Below the pieces are notes generated by a model that did no database searches, was not told where the DNA came from, and was given only the letters and a program-made list of their open reading frames with translations. The translations under genes were made by a program, and so were the position numbers. A DNA stretch of 64,000 nt from Saccoglossus kowalevskii. Lineage: Eukaryota > Hemichordata > Enteropneusta > Harrimaniidae. Positions 49,831 through 61,980 of this stretch are shown piece after piece; within the stretch, counting starts at the first letter, position 1; each line of letters starts with the position of its first letter. Location: NCBI RefSeq assembly GCF_000003605.2, contig NW_003115749.1, positions 1-64,000 of the forward strand, written 5' to 3'.

Positions 49831-50070
49831 TACTAGCCCTAAGATGCGCTGTACAGGCATTACTATCCCTAAGATGCGTTGTACAGGCATTACTAGCCCT
49901 AAGATGCGTTGTACAGGCATTACTAGCCCTAAGATGTGTTGTACAGGCATTACTAGCCCTAAGATGCGCTGTACAGGCATTACTATCCCTAAGATGCGTT
50001 GTACAGGCATTACTAGCCCTAAGATGCGTTGTACAGACATTACTAGCCCTAAGATGCGTTGTACAGGCAT
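49831..50070 (+). repeat. Module E, second half
   Basis: CGCT (49831), ATCC (49861), CG, TG, CGCT, ATCC (49981), CG, then the CAGACATT mark (50,035). It lacks the GGCTTTACT start, and a module B copy begins directly after it at 50,101. Confidence 0.78.
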
Positions 50071-50100
50071 TACTAGCCCTAAGACGCGTTGTACAGGCAT

Positions 50101-50400
50101 TACTAGCTCTAAGATGTGTTGTACATGCATTACTAGCCCTAAGATGCGTTGTACAGGCATTACTAGCCCTAAGATGCGTTGTACAGGCATTACTGGCCCT
50201 AAGATGTGTTGTACAGGCATTACTAGCCCTAAGATGCGTTGTACAGGCATTACTGGCCCTAAGATGCGTTGTACAGGCATTACTAGCCCTAAGATGCGTT
50301 GTACAGGCATTACTACCCCTAAGATGTGTTGTACAGGCATTACTAGCCCTAAGATGTGTTGTACAGGCATTACTATCCCTAAGATGTGTTGAACAGGCAT
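50101..50400 (+). repeat. Module B copy
   Basis: GCTC (50101, ending GTACATGC), two CG, GGCC with TG (50191), CG, GGCC (50251), CG, ACCC (50311), TG and GAAC (50371). The same ATGC junction precedes the module B variant at 57,001. Confidence 0.8.
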
Positions 50401-51030
50401 TACTAGCCCTAAGATGCGTTGTACAGGCATTACTAGCCCTAAGATGCGTTGTACAGGCATTACTAGCCCTAAGATGTGTTGTACAGGCATTACTAGCCCT
50501 AAGATGTGTTGTACAGGCATTACTAGCCCTAAGATGCGTTGTACAGGCATTACTAGCCCTAAGATGTGTTGTACAGGCATTACTAGCCCTAAGATGTGTT
50601 GTACAGGCATTACTAGCCCTAAGATGCGTTGTACAGGCATTACTGGCCCTAAGATGCGTTGTACAGGCATTACTAGCCCTAAGATGCGTTGTACAGGCAT
50701 TACTATCCCTAAGATGTGTTGAACAGGCATTACTAGCCCTAAGATGCGTTGTACAGGCATTACTAGCCCTAAGATGCGTTGTACAGGCATTACTAGCCCT
50801 AAGATGTGTTGTACAGGCATTACTAGCCCTAAGATGCGTTGTACAGGCATTACTAGCCCTAAGATGCGTTGTACAGGCATTACTAGCCCTAAGATGCGTT
50901 GTACAGGCATTACTAGCCCTAAGATGCGTTGTACAGGCATCACTAGCCCTAAGATGCGTTGTACAGGCATTACTAGCCCTAAGATGCGTTGTACAGGCAT
51001 TACTAGCCCTAAGATGCGTTGTACAGGCAT

Positions 51031-51360
51031 TACTGGCCCTAAGATGTGTTGTACAGGCATTACTGGCCCTAAGATGCGTTGTACAGGCATTACTGGCCCT
51101 AAGATGCATTGTACAGGCATTACTGGCCCTAAGATGCGTTGTACAGGCATTACTAGCCCTAAGATGTGTTGTACAGGCATTACTAGCCCTAAGATGCGTT
51201 GTACAGGCATTACTAGCCCTAAGATGTGTTGTACAGGCATTACTAGCCCTAAGATGTGTTGTACAGGCATAACTAACCCTAAGATGTGTTGTACAGGCAT
51301 TACTAGCCCTAAGATGCGTTGTACAGGCATTACTAGCCCTAAGATGCGCTGTACAGGCAT
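51031..51360 (+). repeat. Module C copy with private GCATTG
   Basis: GGCC with TG (51031), three GGCC with GATGCATTG in the middle one (51091), TG, CG, TG, TG, AACTAACC (51271), CG and CGCT (51331). It shares its private change with 34291-34620. Confidence 0.82.
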
Positions 51361-51480
51361 TACTAGCCCTAAGATGTGTTGTACAGGCATTACTAGCCCT
51401 AAGATGCGTTGTACAGGCATTACTAGCCCTAAGATGCGCTGTACAGGCATTACTAGCCCTAAGATGTGTTGTACAGGCAT
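51301..51480 (+). repeat. Tandem duplication of a 90-bp CG-CGCT-TG set
   Basis: CG (51301), CGCT (51331) and TG (51361) are repeated at once at 51391, 51421 and 51451. The other module C copies have only one CGCT at this point, so this is a private local duplication. Confidence 0.8.
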
Positions 51481-51780
51481 TACTAGCCCTAAGATGTGTT
51501 GTACAGGCATTACTAGCCCTAAGATGCGTTGTACAGGCATTACTGGCCCTAAGATGCGTTGTACAGGCATTACTAGCCCTAAGATGCGTTGTACAGGCAT
51601 TACTAGCCCTAAGATGTGTTGTACAGGCATTACTAGCCCTAAGATGTGTTGTACAGGCATTACTAGCCCTAAGATGCGTTGTACAGGCATTACTAGCCCT
51701 AAGATGCGTTGTACAGGCATTACTAGCCCTAAGATGCGTTGTACAGGCATTACTAGCCCTAAGATGCGTTGTACAGGCAT

Positions 51781-52080
51781 TACTAGCTCTAAGATGTGTT
51801 GTACAGGCATTACTAGCCCTAAGATGCGTTGTACAGGCATTACTAGCCCTAAGATGCGTTGTACAGGCATTACTGGCCCTAAGATGCGTTGTACAGGCAT
51901 TACTAGCCCTAAGATGCGTTGTACAGGCATTACTGGCCCTAAGATGCGTTGTACAGGCATTACTAGCCCTAAGATGCGTTGTACAGGCATTACTACCCCT
52001 AAGATGTGTTGTACAGGCATTACTAGCCCTAAGATGTGTTGTACAGGCATAACTAGCCCTAAGATGCGTTGTACAGGCAT
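51781..52080 (+). repeat. Module B' copy
   Basis: GCTC (51781), two CG, GGCC with CG (51871), CG, GGCC (51931), CG, ACCC (51991), TG and AACTAGCC (52051). A complete example of the AACTAGCC-ending form. Confidence 0.8.
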
Positions 52081-52800
52081 TACTAGCCCTAAGATGCGTT
52101 GTACAGGCATTACTAGCCCTAAGATGCGTTGTACAGGCATTACTAGTCCTAAGATGTGTTGTACAGGCATTACTAGCCCTAAGATGTGTTGTACAGGCAT
52201 TACTAGCCCTAAGATGCGTTGTACAGGCATTACTAGCCCTAAGATGCGTTGTACAGGCATTACTGGCCCTAAGATGTGTTGTACAGGCATTACTAGCCCT
52301 AAGATGCGTTGTACAGGCATTACTGGCCCTAAGATGCGTTGTACAGGCATTACTAGCCCTAAGATGCGTTGTACAGGCATTACTAGCCCTAAGATGTGTT
52401 GTACAGGCATTACTAGCCCTAAGATGTGTTGTACAGGCATTACTAGCCCTAAGATGCGTTGTACAGGCATTACTAGCCCTAAGATGTGTTGTACAGGCAT
52501 TACTAGCCCTAAGATGTGTTGTACAGGCATTACTAGCCCTAAGATGCGTTGTACAGGCATTACTAGCCCTAAGATGCGCTGTACAGGCATTACTATCCCT
52601 AAGATGCGTTGTACAGGCATTACTAGCCCTAAGATGCATTGTACAGGCATTACTATCCCTAAGATGTGTTGTACAGGCATTACTAGCCCTAAGATGCGTT
52701 GTACAGGCATTACTAGCCCTAAGATGCGTTGTACAGGCATTACTAGCCCTAAGATGCGTTGTACAGGCATTACTAGCCCTAAGATGCGTTGTACAGGCAT

Positions 52801-53100
52801 TACTAGCTCTAAGATGTGTTGTACAGGCATTACTAGCCCTAAGATGCGTTGTACAGGCATTTCTAGCCCTAAGATGCGTTGTACAGGCATTACTGGCCCT
52901 AAGATGTGTTGTACAGGCATTACTAGCCCTAAGATGCGTTGTACAGGCATTACTGGCCCTAAGATGCGTTGTACAGGCATTACTAGCCCTAAGATGCGTT
53001 GTACAGGCATTACTACCCCTAAGATGTGTTGTACAGGCATTACTAGCCCTAAGATGTGTTGTACAGGCATTACTATCCCTAAGATGTGTTGAACAGGCAT
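52801..53100 (+). repeat. Module B copy
   Basis: GCTC (52801), two CG (the second starting CATTTCTAG), GGCC with TG (52891), CG, GGCC (52951), CG, ACCC (53011), TG and GAAC (53071). Another copy starts exactly 630 bp (21 monomers) later, so the two form a local tandem pair. Confidence 0.82.
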
Positions 53101-53430
53101 TACTAGCCCTAAGATGCGTTGTACAGGCATTACTAGCCCTAAGATGCGTTGTACAGGCATTACTAGCCCTAAGATGTGTTGTACAGGCATTACTAGCCCT
53201 GAGATGTGTTGTACAGGCATTACTAGCCCTAAGATGCGTTGTACAGGCATTACTAGCCCTAAGATGTGTTGTACAGGCATTACTAGCCCTAAGATGTGTT
53301 GTACAGGCATTACTAGCCCTAAGATGCGTTGTACAGGCATTACTGGCCCTAAGATGCGTTGTACAGGCATTACTAGCCCTAAGATGCGTTGTACAGGCAT
53401 TACTAGCCCTAAGATGCGTTGTACAGGCAT

Positions 53431-53730
53431 TACTAGCTCTAAGATGTGTTGTACAGGCATTACTAGCCCTAAGATGCGTTGTACAGGCATTACTAGCCCT
53501 AAGATGCGTTGTACAGGCATTACTGGCCCTAAGATGTGTTGTACAGGCATTACTAGCCCTAAGATGCGTTGTACAGGCATTACTGGCCCTAAGATGCGTT
53601 GTACAGGCATTACTAGCCCTAAGATGCGATGTACAGGCATTACTACCCCTAAGATGTGTTGTACAGGCATTACTAGCCCTAAGATGTGTTGTACAGGCAT
53701 TACTATCCCTAAGATGTGTTGAACAGGCAT
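53431..53730 (+). repeat. Module B copy
   Basis: GCTC (53431), two CG, GGCC with TG (53521), CG, GGCC (53581), CG (ATGCGATG), ACCC (53641), TG and GAAC (53701). Second member of the 630-bp tandem pair with 52801-53100. Confidence 0.82.
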
Positions 53731-54180
53731 TACTAGCCCTAAGATGCGTTGTACAGGCATTACTAGCCCTAAGATGCGTTGTACAGGCATTACTAGCCCT
53801 AAGATGTGTTGTACAGGCATTACTAGCCCCAAGATGTGTTGTACAGGCATTACTAGCCCTGAGATGTGTTGTACAGGCATTACTAGCCCTAAGATGCGTT
53901 GTACAGGCATTACTAGCCCTAAGATGCGTTGTACAGGCATTACTAGCCCTAAGATGCGTTGTACAGGCATCACTAGCCCTAAGATGCGTTGTACAGGCAT
54001 TACTAGCCCTAAGATGCGTTGTACAGGCATTACTAGCCCTAAGATGCGTTGTACAGGCATTACTAGCCCTAAGATGCGTTGTACAGGCATTACTAGCCCT
54101 AAGATGCGTTGTACAGGCATTACTAGCCCTAAGATGCGTTGTACAGGCATTACTAGCCCTAAGGTGCGTTGTACAGGCAT

Positions 54181-54510
54181 TACTGGCCCTAAGATGTGTT
54201 GTACAGGCATTACTGGCCCTAAGATGCGTTGTACAGGCATTACTGGCCCTAAGATGCGTTGTACAGGCATTACTGGCCCTAAGATGCGTTGTACAGGCAT
54301 TACTAGCCCTAAGATGTGTTGTACAGGCATTACTAGCCCTAAGATGCGTTGTACAGGCATTACTAGCCCTAAGATGTGTTGTACAGGCATTACTAGCCCT
54401 AAGATGTGTTGTACAGGCATAACTAACCCTAAGATGTGTTGTACAGGCATTACTAGCCCTAAGATGCGTTGTACAGGCATTACTAGCCCTAAGATGCGCT
54501 GTACAGGCAT
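54181..54510 (+). repeat. Module C copy
   Basis: GGCC with TG (54181), three GGCC, TG, CG, TG, TG, AACTAACC (54421), CG and CGCT (54481). It continues directly into module D. Confidence 0.82.
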
Positions 54511-54900
54511 TACTAGCCCTAAGATGTGTTGTACAGGCATTACTAGCCCTAATATGCGTTGTACAGGCATTACTAGCCCTAAGATGCGTTGTACAGGCAT
54601 TACTAGCCCTAAGATGCGTTGTACAGGCATTACTATCCCTAAGATGTGTTGAAAAGGCATTACTAGCCCTAAGATGCGTTGTACAGGCATTACTAGCCCT
54701 AAGATGTGTTGTACAGGCATTACTAGCCCTAAGATGCGTTGTACAGGCATTACTAGCCCTAAGATGCGTTGTACAGGCATTACTAGCCCTAAGATGTGTT
54801 GTACAGGCATTACTAGCCCTAAGATGTGTTGTACAGGCATTACTAGCCCTAAGATGCGTTGTACAGGCATTACTGGCCCTAAGATGCGTTGTACAGGCAT
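54421..54900 (+). repeat. Module D copy 3
   Basis: AACTAACC (54421), CG, CGCT, one TG (two in the other copies), CCTAATATG (54541), two CG, TTGAAAAGG (54631), CG, TG, two CG, two TG, CG, GGCC (54871). It is one monomer shorter than copies 1 and 2. Confidence 0.82.
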
Positions 54901-55410
54901 TACTAGCCCTAAGATGCGTTGTACAGGCATTACTAGCCCTAAGATGTGTTGTACAGGCATTACTAGCCCTAAGATGTGTTGTACAGGCATTACTAGCCCT
55001 AAGATGCGTTGTACAGGCATTACTAGCCCTAAGATGCGTTGTACAGGCATTACTAGCCCTAAGATGCGTTGTACAGGCATTACTAGCCCTAAGATGCGTT
55101 GTACAGGCATTACTAGCCCTAAGATGTGTTGTACAGGCATTACTAGCCCTAAGATGCGTTGTACAGGCATTACTAGCCCTAAGATGCGTTGTACAGGCAT
55201 TACTAGCCCTAAGATGCGTTGTACAGGCATTACTAGCCCTAAGATGCGTTGTACAGGCATTACTAGCCCTAAGATGTGTTGTACAGGCATTACTAGCCCT
55301 AAGATGCGTTGTACAGGCATTACTAGCCCTAAGATGCGTTGTACAGGCATTACTAGCCCTAAGATGCGTTGTACAGGCATTACTAGCCCTAAGATGCGTT
55401 GTACAGGCAT

Positions 55411-55710
55411 TACTAGCTCTAAGATGTGTTGTACAGGCATTACTAGCCCTAAGATGCGTTGTACAGGCATTACTAGCCCTAAGATGCGTTGTACAGGCAT
55501 TACTGGCCCTAAGATGTGTTGTACAGGCATTACTAGCCCTAAGATGCGTTGTACAGGCATTACTGGCCCTAAGATGCGTTGTACAGGCATTACTAGCCCT
55601 AAGATGCGTTGTACAGGCATTACTACCCCTAAGATGTGTTGTACAGGCATTACTAGCCCTAAGATGTGTTGTACAGGCATTACTATCCCTAAGATGTGTT
55701 GAACAGGCAT
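55411..55710 (+). repeat. Module B copy
   Basis: GCTC (55411), two CG, GGCC with TG (55501), CG, GGCC (55561), CG, ACCC (55621), TG and GAAC (55681), with no extra change seen. Confidence 0.82.
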
Positions 55711-55800
55711 TACTAGCCCTAAGATGCGTTGTACAGGCATTACTAGCCCTAAGATGCGTTGTACAGGCATTACTAGCCCTAAGATGTGTTGTACAGGCAT

Positions 55801-56280
55801 TACAAGCCCCAAGATGTGTTGTACAGGCATTACTAGCCCTGAGATGTGTTGTACTGGCATTACTAGCCCTAAGATGCGTTGTACAGGCATTACTAGCCCT
55901 AAGATGTGTTGTACAGGCATTACTAGCCCTAAGATGCGTTGTACAGGCATTACTAGCCCTAAGATGCGTTGTACAGGCATCACTAGCACTAAGATGCGTT
56001 GTACAGGCATTACTAGCCCTAAGATGCGTTGTACAGGCATCACTAGCCCTAAGATGCGTTGTACAGGCATTACTAGCCCTAAGATGCGTTGTACAGGCAT
56101 TACTAGCCCTAAGATGCGTTGTACAGGCATTACTATCCCTAAGATGCGTTGTACAGGCATTACTAGCCCTAAGATGCGTTGTACAGGCATTACTAGCCCT
56201 AAGATGCGTTGTACAGGCATTACTGGCCCTAAGATGTGTTGTACAGGCATTACTGGCCCTAAGATGCGTTGTACAGGCAT
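55801..56280 (+). repeat. Module A, shortened copy
   Basis: CAA (55801) and GAG (55831, ending GTACTGG), with ATCACT at 55981 (AGCACTAAG) and 56041, ATCC (56131), GGCC with TG (56221) and GGCC (56251). It has two CG monomers before ATCACT where the full module has four, has an added ATCC, and lacks the GTAT-GAAC end. Confidence 0.7.
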
Positions 56281-56580
56281 TACTAGCCCTAAGATGCGTT
56301 GTACAGGCATTACTAGCCCTAAGATGCGTTGTACAGGCATTGCTAGCCCTAAGATGCGTTGTACAGGCATTACTGGCCCTAAGATGCGTTGTACAGGCAT
56401 TACTACCCCTAAGATGTGTTGTACAGGCATTACTAGCCCTAAGATGTGTTGTACAGGCATTACTAGCCCTAAGATGCGTTGTACAGGCATTACTAGCCCT
56501 AAGATGCGTTGTACAGGCATTACTAACCCTAAGATGCGTTGTACAGGCATTACTAGCCCTAAGATGCGTTGTACAGGCAT

Positions 56581-56910
56581 TACTAGCTCTAAGATGTGTT
56601 GTACAGGCATTACTAGCCCTAAGATGCGTTGTACAGGCATTACTAGCCCTAAGATGCGTTGTACAGGCATTACTGGCCCTAAGATGCGTTGTACAGGCAT
56701 TACTAGCCCTAAGATGCGTTGTACAGGCATTACTGGCCCTAAGATGCGTTGTACAGGCATTACTAGCCCTAAGATGCGTTGTACAGGCATTACTAGCCCT
56801 AAGATGCGTTGTACAGGCATTACTAGCCCTAAGATGTGTTGTACAGGCATTACTAGCCCTAAGATGTGTTGTACAGGCATAACTAGCCCTAAGATGCGTT
56901 GTACAGGCAT
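56581..56910 (+). repeat. Module B' variant
   Basis: GCTC (56581), two CG, GGCC (56671), CG, GGCC (56731), two CG, two TG and AACTAGCC (56881). The ACCC monomer is replaced by canonical types. Confidence 0.7.
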
Positions 56911-57000
56911 TACTAGCCCTAAGATGCGTTGTACAGGCATTACTAGCCCTAAGATGCGTTGTACAGGCATTACTAGTCCTAAGATGTGTTGTACAGGCAT

Positions 57001-57300
57001 TACTAGCCCTAAGATGTGTTGTACATGCATTACTAGCCCTAAGATGCGTTGTACAGGCATTACTAGCCCTAAGATGCGTTGTACAGGCATTACTGGCCCT
57101 AAGATGTGTTGTACAGGCATTACTAGCCCTAAGATGCGTTGTACAGGCATTACTGGCCCTAAGATGCGTTGTACAGGCATTACTAGCCCTAAGATGCGTT
57201 GTACAGGCATTACTACCCCTAAGATGTGTTGTACAGGCATTACTAGCCCTAAGATGTGTTGTACAGGCATTACTATCCCTAAGATGTGTTGAACAGGCAT
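57001..57300 (+). repeat. Module B variant
   Basis: TG where GCTC is usual (57001, ending GTACATGC), two CG, GGCC with TG (57091), CG, GGCC (57151), CG, ACCC (57211), TG and GAAC (57271). Confidence 0.78.
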
Positions 57301-57555
57301 TACTAGCCCTAAGATGCGTTGTACAGGCATTACTAGCCCTAAGATGCGTTGTACAGGCATTACTAGCCCTAAGATGTGTTGTACAGGCATTACTAGCCCT
57401 AAGATGCGTTGTACAGGCATTACTAGCCCTAAGATGCGTTGTACAGGCATTACTAGCCCTAAGATGCGTTGTACAGGCATTACTAGCCCTAAGATGCGTT
57501 GTACAGGCATTACTAGCCCTAAGATGCGTTGTACAGGCATTACTAGCCCTAAGAT

Positions 57556-57565
57556 GCGTTAACGC
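57556..57565. repeat. Perfect 10-bp palindrome from a 5-bp inverted insertion
   Basis: The monomer reads GCGTTAACGC followed by the normal GTACAGG. The five bases at 57561-57565 (AACGC) are the exact reverse complement of the five before them and are absent from all other monomers. The insertion creates a perfect palindrome and shifts the array phase by five. This looks like a fold-back or template-switch event; an assembly artefact is the alternative. Confidence 0.85.
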
Positions 57566-57810
57566 GTACAGGCATTACTAGCCCTAAGATGCGTTGTACA
57601 GGCATTACTAGCCCTAAGATGCGTTGTACAGGCATTACTAGCCCCAAGATGTGTTGTACAGGCATTACTAGCCCTAAGATGTGTTGTACAGGCATTACTA
57701 GCCCTAAGATGCGTTGTACAGGCATTACTAGCCCTAAGATGTGTTGTACAGGCATTACTAGCCCTAAGATGCGTTGTACAGGCATTACTAGCCCTAAGAT
57801 GCGTTGTACA

Positions 57811-58140
57811 GGCTTTACTAGCCCTAAGATGTGTTGTACAGGCATTACTAGCCCTAAGATGTGTTGTACAGGCATTACTAGCCCTAAGATGCGTTGTACA
57901 GGCATTACTAGCCCTAAGATGCGCTGTACAGGCATTACTATCCCTAAGATGCGTTGTACAGGCATTACTAGCCCTAAGATGCGTTGTACAGGCATTACTA
58001 GCCCTAAGATGTGTTGTACAGGCATTACTAGCCCTAAGATGCGCTGTACAGGCATTACTATCCCTAAGATGCGTTGTACAGGCATTACTAGCCCTAAGAT
58101 GCGTTGTACAGACATTACTAGCCCTAAGATGCGTTGTACA
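57811..58140 (+). repeat. Module E copy 2
   Basis: The GGCTTTACT mark (57,813), TG, TG, CG, CGCT, ATCC (57,931), CG, TG, CGCT, ATCC, CG, then the CAGACATT mark (58,111). It matches 48112-48450 in order and in both private changes. The two copies are 9,695 bp apart, which is 323 monomers plus the 5-bp insertion at 57,561. Confidence 0.83.
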
Positions 58141-59880
58141 GGCATTACTAGCCCTAAGATGCGTTGTACAGGCATTACTAGCTCTAGATGTGTTGTACAG
58201 GCATTACTAGCCCTAAGATGCGTTGTACAGGCATTACTAGCCCTAAGATGCGTTGTACAGGCATTACTAGCCCTAAGATGCGTTGTACAGGCATTACTAG
58301 CCCTAAGATGCGTTGTACAGGCATCACTAGCCCTAAGATGCGTTGTACAGGCATTACTAGCCATAAGATGCGTTGTACAGGCATCACTAGCCCTAAGATG
58401 CGTTGTACAGGCATTACTAGCCCTAAGATGCGTTGTACAGGCATCACTAGCCCTAAGATGCGTTGTACAGGCATTACTAGCCCTAAGATGCGTTGTACAG
58501 GCATTACTAGCCCTAAGATGCGTTGTACAGGCATTACTGGCCCTAAGATGTGTTGTACAGGCATTACTGGCCATAAGATGCGTTGTACAGGCATTACTAG
58601 CCCTAAGATGCGTTGTACAGGCATTACTAGCCCTAAGATGCGTTGTACAGGCATTACTAGCCCTAAGATGCGTTGTACAGGCATTACTAGCCCTAAGATG
58701 TGTTGTATAGGCATTACTAGCCCTAAGATGTGTTGTACAGGCATTACTAGCCCTAAGATGCGTTGTACAGGCATTACTAGCCCTAAGATGCGTTGTACAG
58801 GCATTACTAGCCCTAAGATGCGTTGTACAGGCATTACTAGCTCTAAGATGTGTTGTACAGGCATTACTAGCCCTAAGATGCGTTGTACAGGCATAACTAG
58901 CCCTAAGATGCGTTGTACAGGCATTACTGGCCCTAAGATGTGTTGTACAGGCATTACTAGCCCTAAGATGCGTTGTACAGGCATTACTGGCCCTAAGATG
59001 CGTTGTACAGGCATTACTAGCCCTAAGATGCGTTGTACAGGCATTACTACCCCTAAGATGTGTTGTACAGGCATTACTAGCCCTAAGATGTGTTGTACAG
59101 GCATTACTAGCCCTAAGATGCGTTGTACAGGCATTACTGGCCCTAAGATGCGTTGTACAGGCATTACTAGCCCTAAGATGCGTTGTACAGGCATTACTAG
59201 CCCTAAGATGCGTTGTACAGGCATTACTAGCCCTAAGATGTGTTGTACAGGCATTACTAGCCCTAAGATGCGTTGTACAGGCATTACTAGCCCTAAGATG
59301 CGTTGTACAGGCATTACTAGCCCTAAGATGCGTTGTACAGGCATTACAAGCCCCAAGATGTGTTGTACAGGCATTACTAGCCCTGAGATGTGTTGTACAG
59401 GCATTACTAGCCCTAAGATGCGTTGTACAGGCATTACTAGCCCTGAGATGTGTTGTACAGGCATTACTAGCCCTAATTATGTGTTGTACAGGCATTACTA
59501 GCCGTAATATGCGTTGTACAGGCATTACTAGCCCTAAGATGCGTTGTACAGGCATTACTAGCCCTAAGATGCGTTGTACAGGCATTACTATCCCTAAGAT
59601 GTGTTGAAAAGGCATTACTAGCTCTAAGATGCGTTGTACAGGCATTACTAGCCCTAAGATGCGTTGTACAGGCATTACTAGCCCTAAGATGCGTTGTACA
59701 GGCATTACTAGCCCTAAGATGCGTTGTACAGGCATTACTAGCCCTAAGATGTGTTGTACAGGCATTACTAGCCCTAAGATGTGTTGTACAGGCATCACTA
59801 GCCCTAAGATGCGTTGTACAGGCATTACTAGCCCTAAGATGCGTTGTACAGGCATTACTAGCCCTAAGATGCGTTGTACA

Positions 59881-60211
59881 GGCATTACTGGCCCTAAGAT
59901 GTGTTGTACAGGCATTACTGGCCCTAAGATGCGTTGTACAGGCATTACTGGCCCTAAGATGCGTTGTACAGGCATTACTGGCCCTAAGATGCGTTGTACA
60001 GGCATTACTAGCCCTAAGATGTGTTGTACAGGCATTACTAGCCCTAAGATGCGTTGTACAGGCATTACTAGCCCTAAGATGTGTTGTACAGGCATTACTA
60101 GCCCTAAGATGCGTTGTACAGGCATAACTAACCCTAAGATGTGTTGTACAGGCATTACTAGCCCTAAGATGCGTTGTACAAGGCATTACTAGCCCTAAGA
60201 TGCGCTGTACA
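59881..60211 (+). repeat. Module C copy
   Basis: GGCC with TG (59881), three GGCC, TG, CG, TG, CG (TG in the other copies), AACTAACC (60121), CG and CGCT (60181). It runs into the indel cluster at 60,180-60,260. Confidence 0.78.
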
Positions 60212-60262
60212 GGCATTACTAGCCCTAAGAATGCGTGTACAGGCATTACTAGCCCTTAAGAT
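60180..60262 (+). other. Cluster of compensating single-base indels
   Basis: GTACAAGGC (one extra A), AAGAATGCGTGTAC (one extra, one missing) and CCCTTAAGATGTGTGTAC (one extra, one missing). The phase after the cluster then holds perfectly to 64,000. Confidence 0.78.
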
Positions 60263-60780
60263 GTGTGTACAGGCATTACTAGCCCTAAGATGTGTTGTAC
60301 AGGCATTACTAGCCCTAAGATGCGTTGTACAGGCATTACTATCCCTAAGATGCGTTGTACAGGCATTACTAGCCCTAAGATGCGTTGTACAGGCATTACT
60401 AGCCCTAAGATGTGTTGTACAGGCATTACTAGCCCTAAGATGTGTTGTACAGGCATTACTAGCCCTAAGATGCGTTGTACAGGCATTACTAGCCCTAAGA
60501 TGTGTTGTACAGGCATTACTAGCCCTAAGATGTGTTGTACAGGCATTACTAGCCCTAAGATGCGTTGTACAGGCATTACTGGCCCTAAGATGCGTTGTAC
60601 AGGCATTACTAGCCCTAAGATGCGTTGTACAGGCATTACTAGCCCTAAGATGTGTTGTACAGGCATTACTAGCCCTAAGATGCGTTGTACAGGCATTACT
60701 AGCCCTAAGATGCGTTGTACAGGCATTACTAGCCCTAAGATGCGTTGTACAGGCATTACAAGCCCTAAGATGCGTTGTAC

Positions 60781-61050
60781 AGGCATTACTAGCTCTAAGA
60801 TGTGTTGTACAGGCATTACTAGCCCTAAGATGCGTTGTACAGGCATTACTAGCCCTAAGATGCGTTGTACAGGCATTACTGGCCCTAAGATGCGTTGTAC
60901 AGGCATTACTAGCCCTAAGATGCGTTGTACAGGCATTACTGGCCCTAAGATGCGTTGTACAGGCATTACTAGCCCTAAGATGCGTTGTACAGGCATTACT
61001 ACCCCTAAGATGTGTTGTACAGGCATTACTAGCCCTAAGATGTGTTGTAC
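60781..61050 (+). repeat. Module B' copy 1 of a local trio
   Basis: GCTC (60781), two CG, GGCC (60871), CG, GGCC (60931), CG, ACCC (60991) and TG. It is followed by canonical monomers without a terminal marker. Confidence 0.78.
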
Positions 61051-61710
61051 AGGCATTACTAGCCCTAAGATGCGTTGTACAGGCATTACTAGCCCTAAGA
61101 TGCGTTGTACAGGCATTACTAGCCCTAAGATGCGTTGTACAGGCATTACTAGCCCTAAGATGTGTTGTACTGGCATTACTAGCCCTAAGATGCGTTGTAC
61201 AGGCATTACTAGCCCTAAAATGCGTTGTACAGGCATTACTAGCCCTAAGATGTGTTGTACAGGCATTACTAGCCCTAAGATGTGTTGTACAGGCATTACT
61301 AGCCCTAAGATGCGTTGTACAGGCATTACTGGCCCTAAGATGCGTTGTACAGGCATAACTAGCCCTAAGATGCGTTGTACAGGCATTACTAGCCCTAAGA
61401 TGTGTTGTACAGGCATTACTAGCCCTAAGATGTGTTGTACAGGCATTACTAGCCCTAAGATGCGTTGTACAGGCATTACTAGCCCTAAGATGCGCTGTAC
61501 AGGCATTACTATCCCTAAGATGCGTTGTACAGGCATTACTAGCCCTAAGATGCGTTGTACAGGCATTACTAGCCCTAAGATGTGTTGTACAGGCATTACT
61601 AGCCCTAAGATGCGTTGTACAGGCATTACTAGCCCTAACATGCGTTGTACAGGCATTACTAGCCCTAAGATGCGTTGTACAGGCATTACTAGCCCTAAGA
61701 TGCGTTGTAC

Positions 61711-61980
61711 AGGCATTACTAGCTCTAAGATGTGTTGTACAGGCATTACTAGCCCTAAGATGCGTTGTACAGGCATTACTAGCCCTAAGATGCGTTGTAC
61801 AGGCATTACTGGCCCTAAGATGCGTTGTACAGGCATTACTAGCCCTAAGATGCGTTGTACAGGCATTACTGGCCCTAAGATGCGTTGTACAGGCATTACT
61901 AGCCCTAAGATGCGTTGTACAGGCATTACTACCCCTAAGATGTGTTGTACAGGCATTACTAGCCCTAAGATGTGTTGTAC
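61711..61980 (+). repeat. Module B' copy 2 of a local trio
   Basis: GCTC (61711), two CG, GGCC (61801), CG, GGCC (61861), CG, ACCC (61921) and TG. It lies 31 monomers after copy 1 and 15 monomers before copy 3. Confidence 0.78.
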
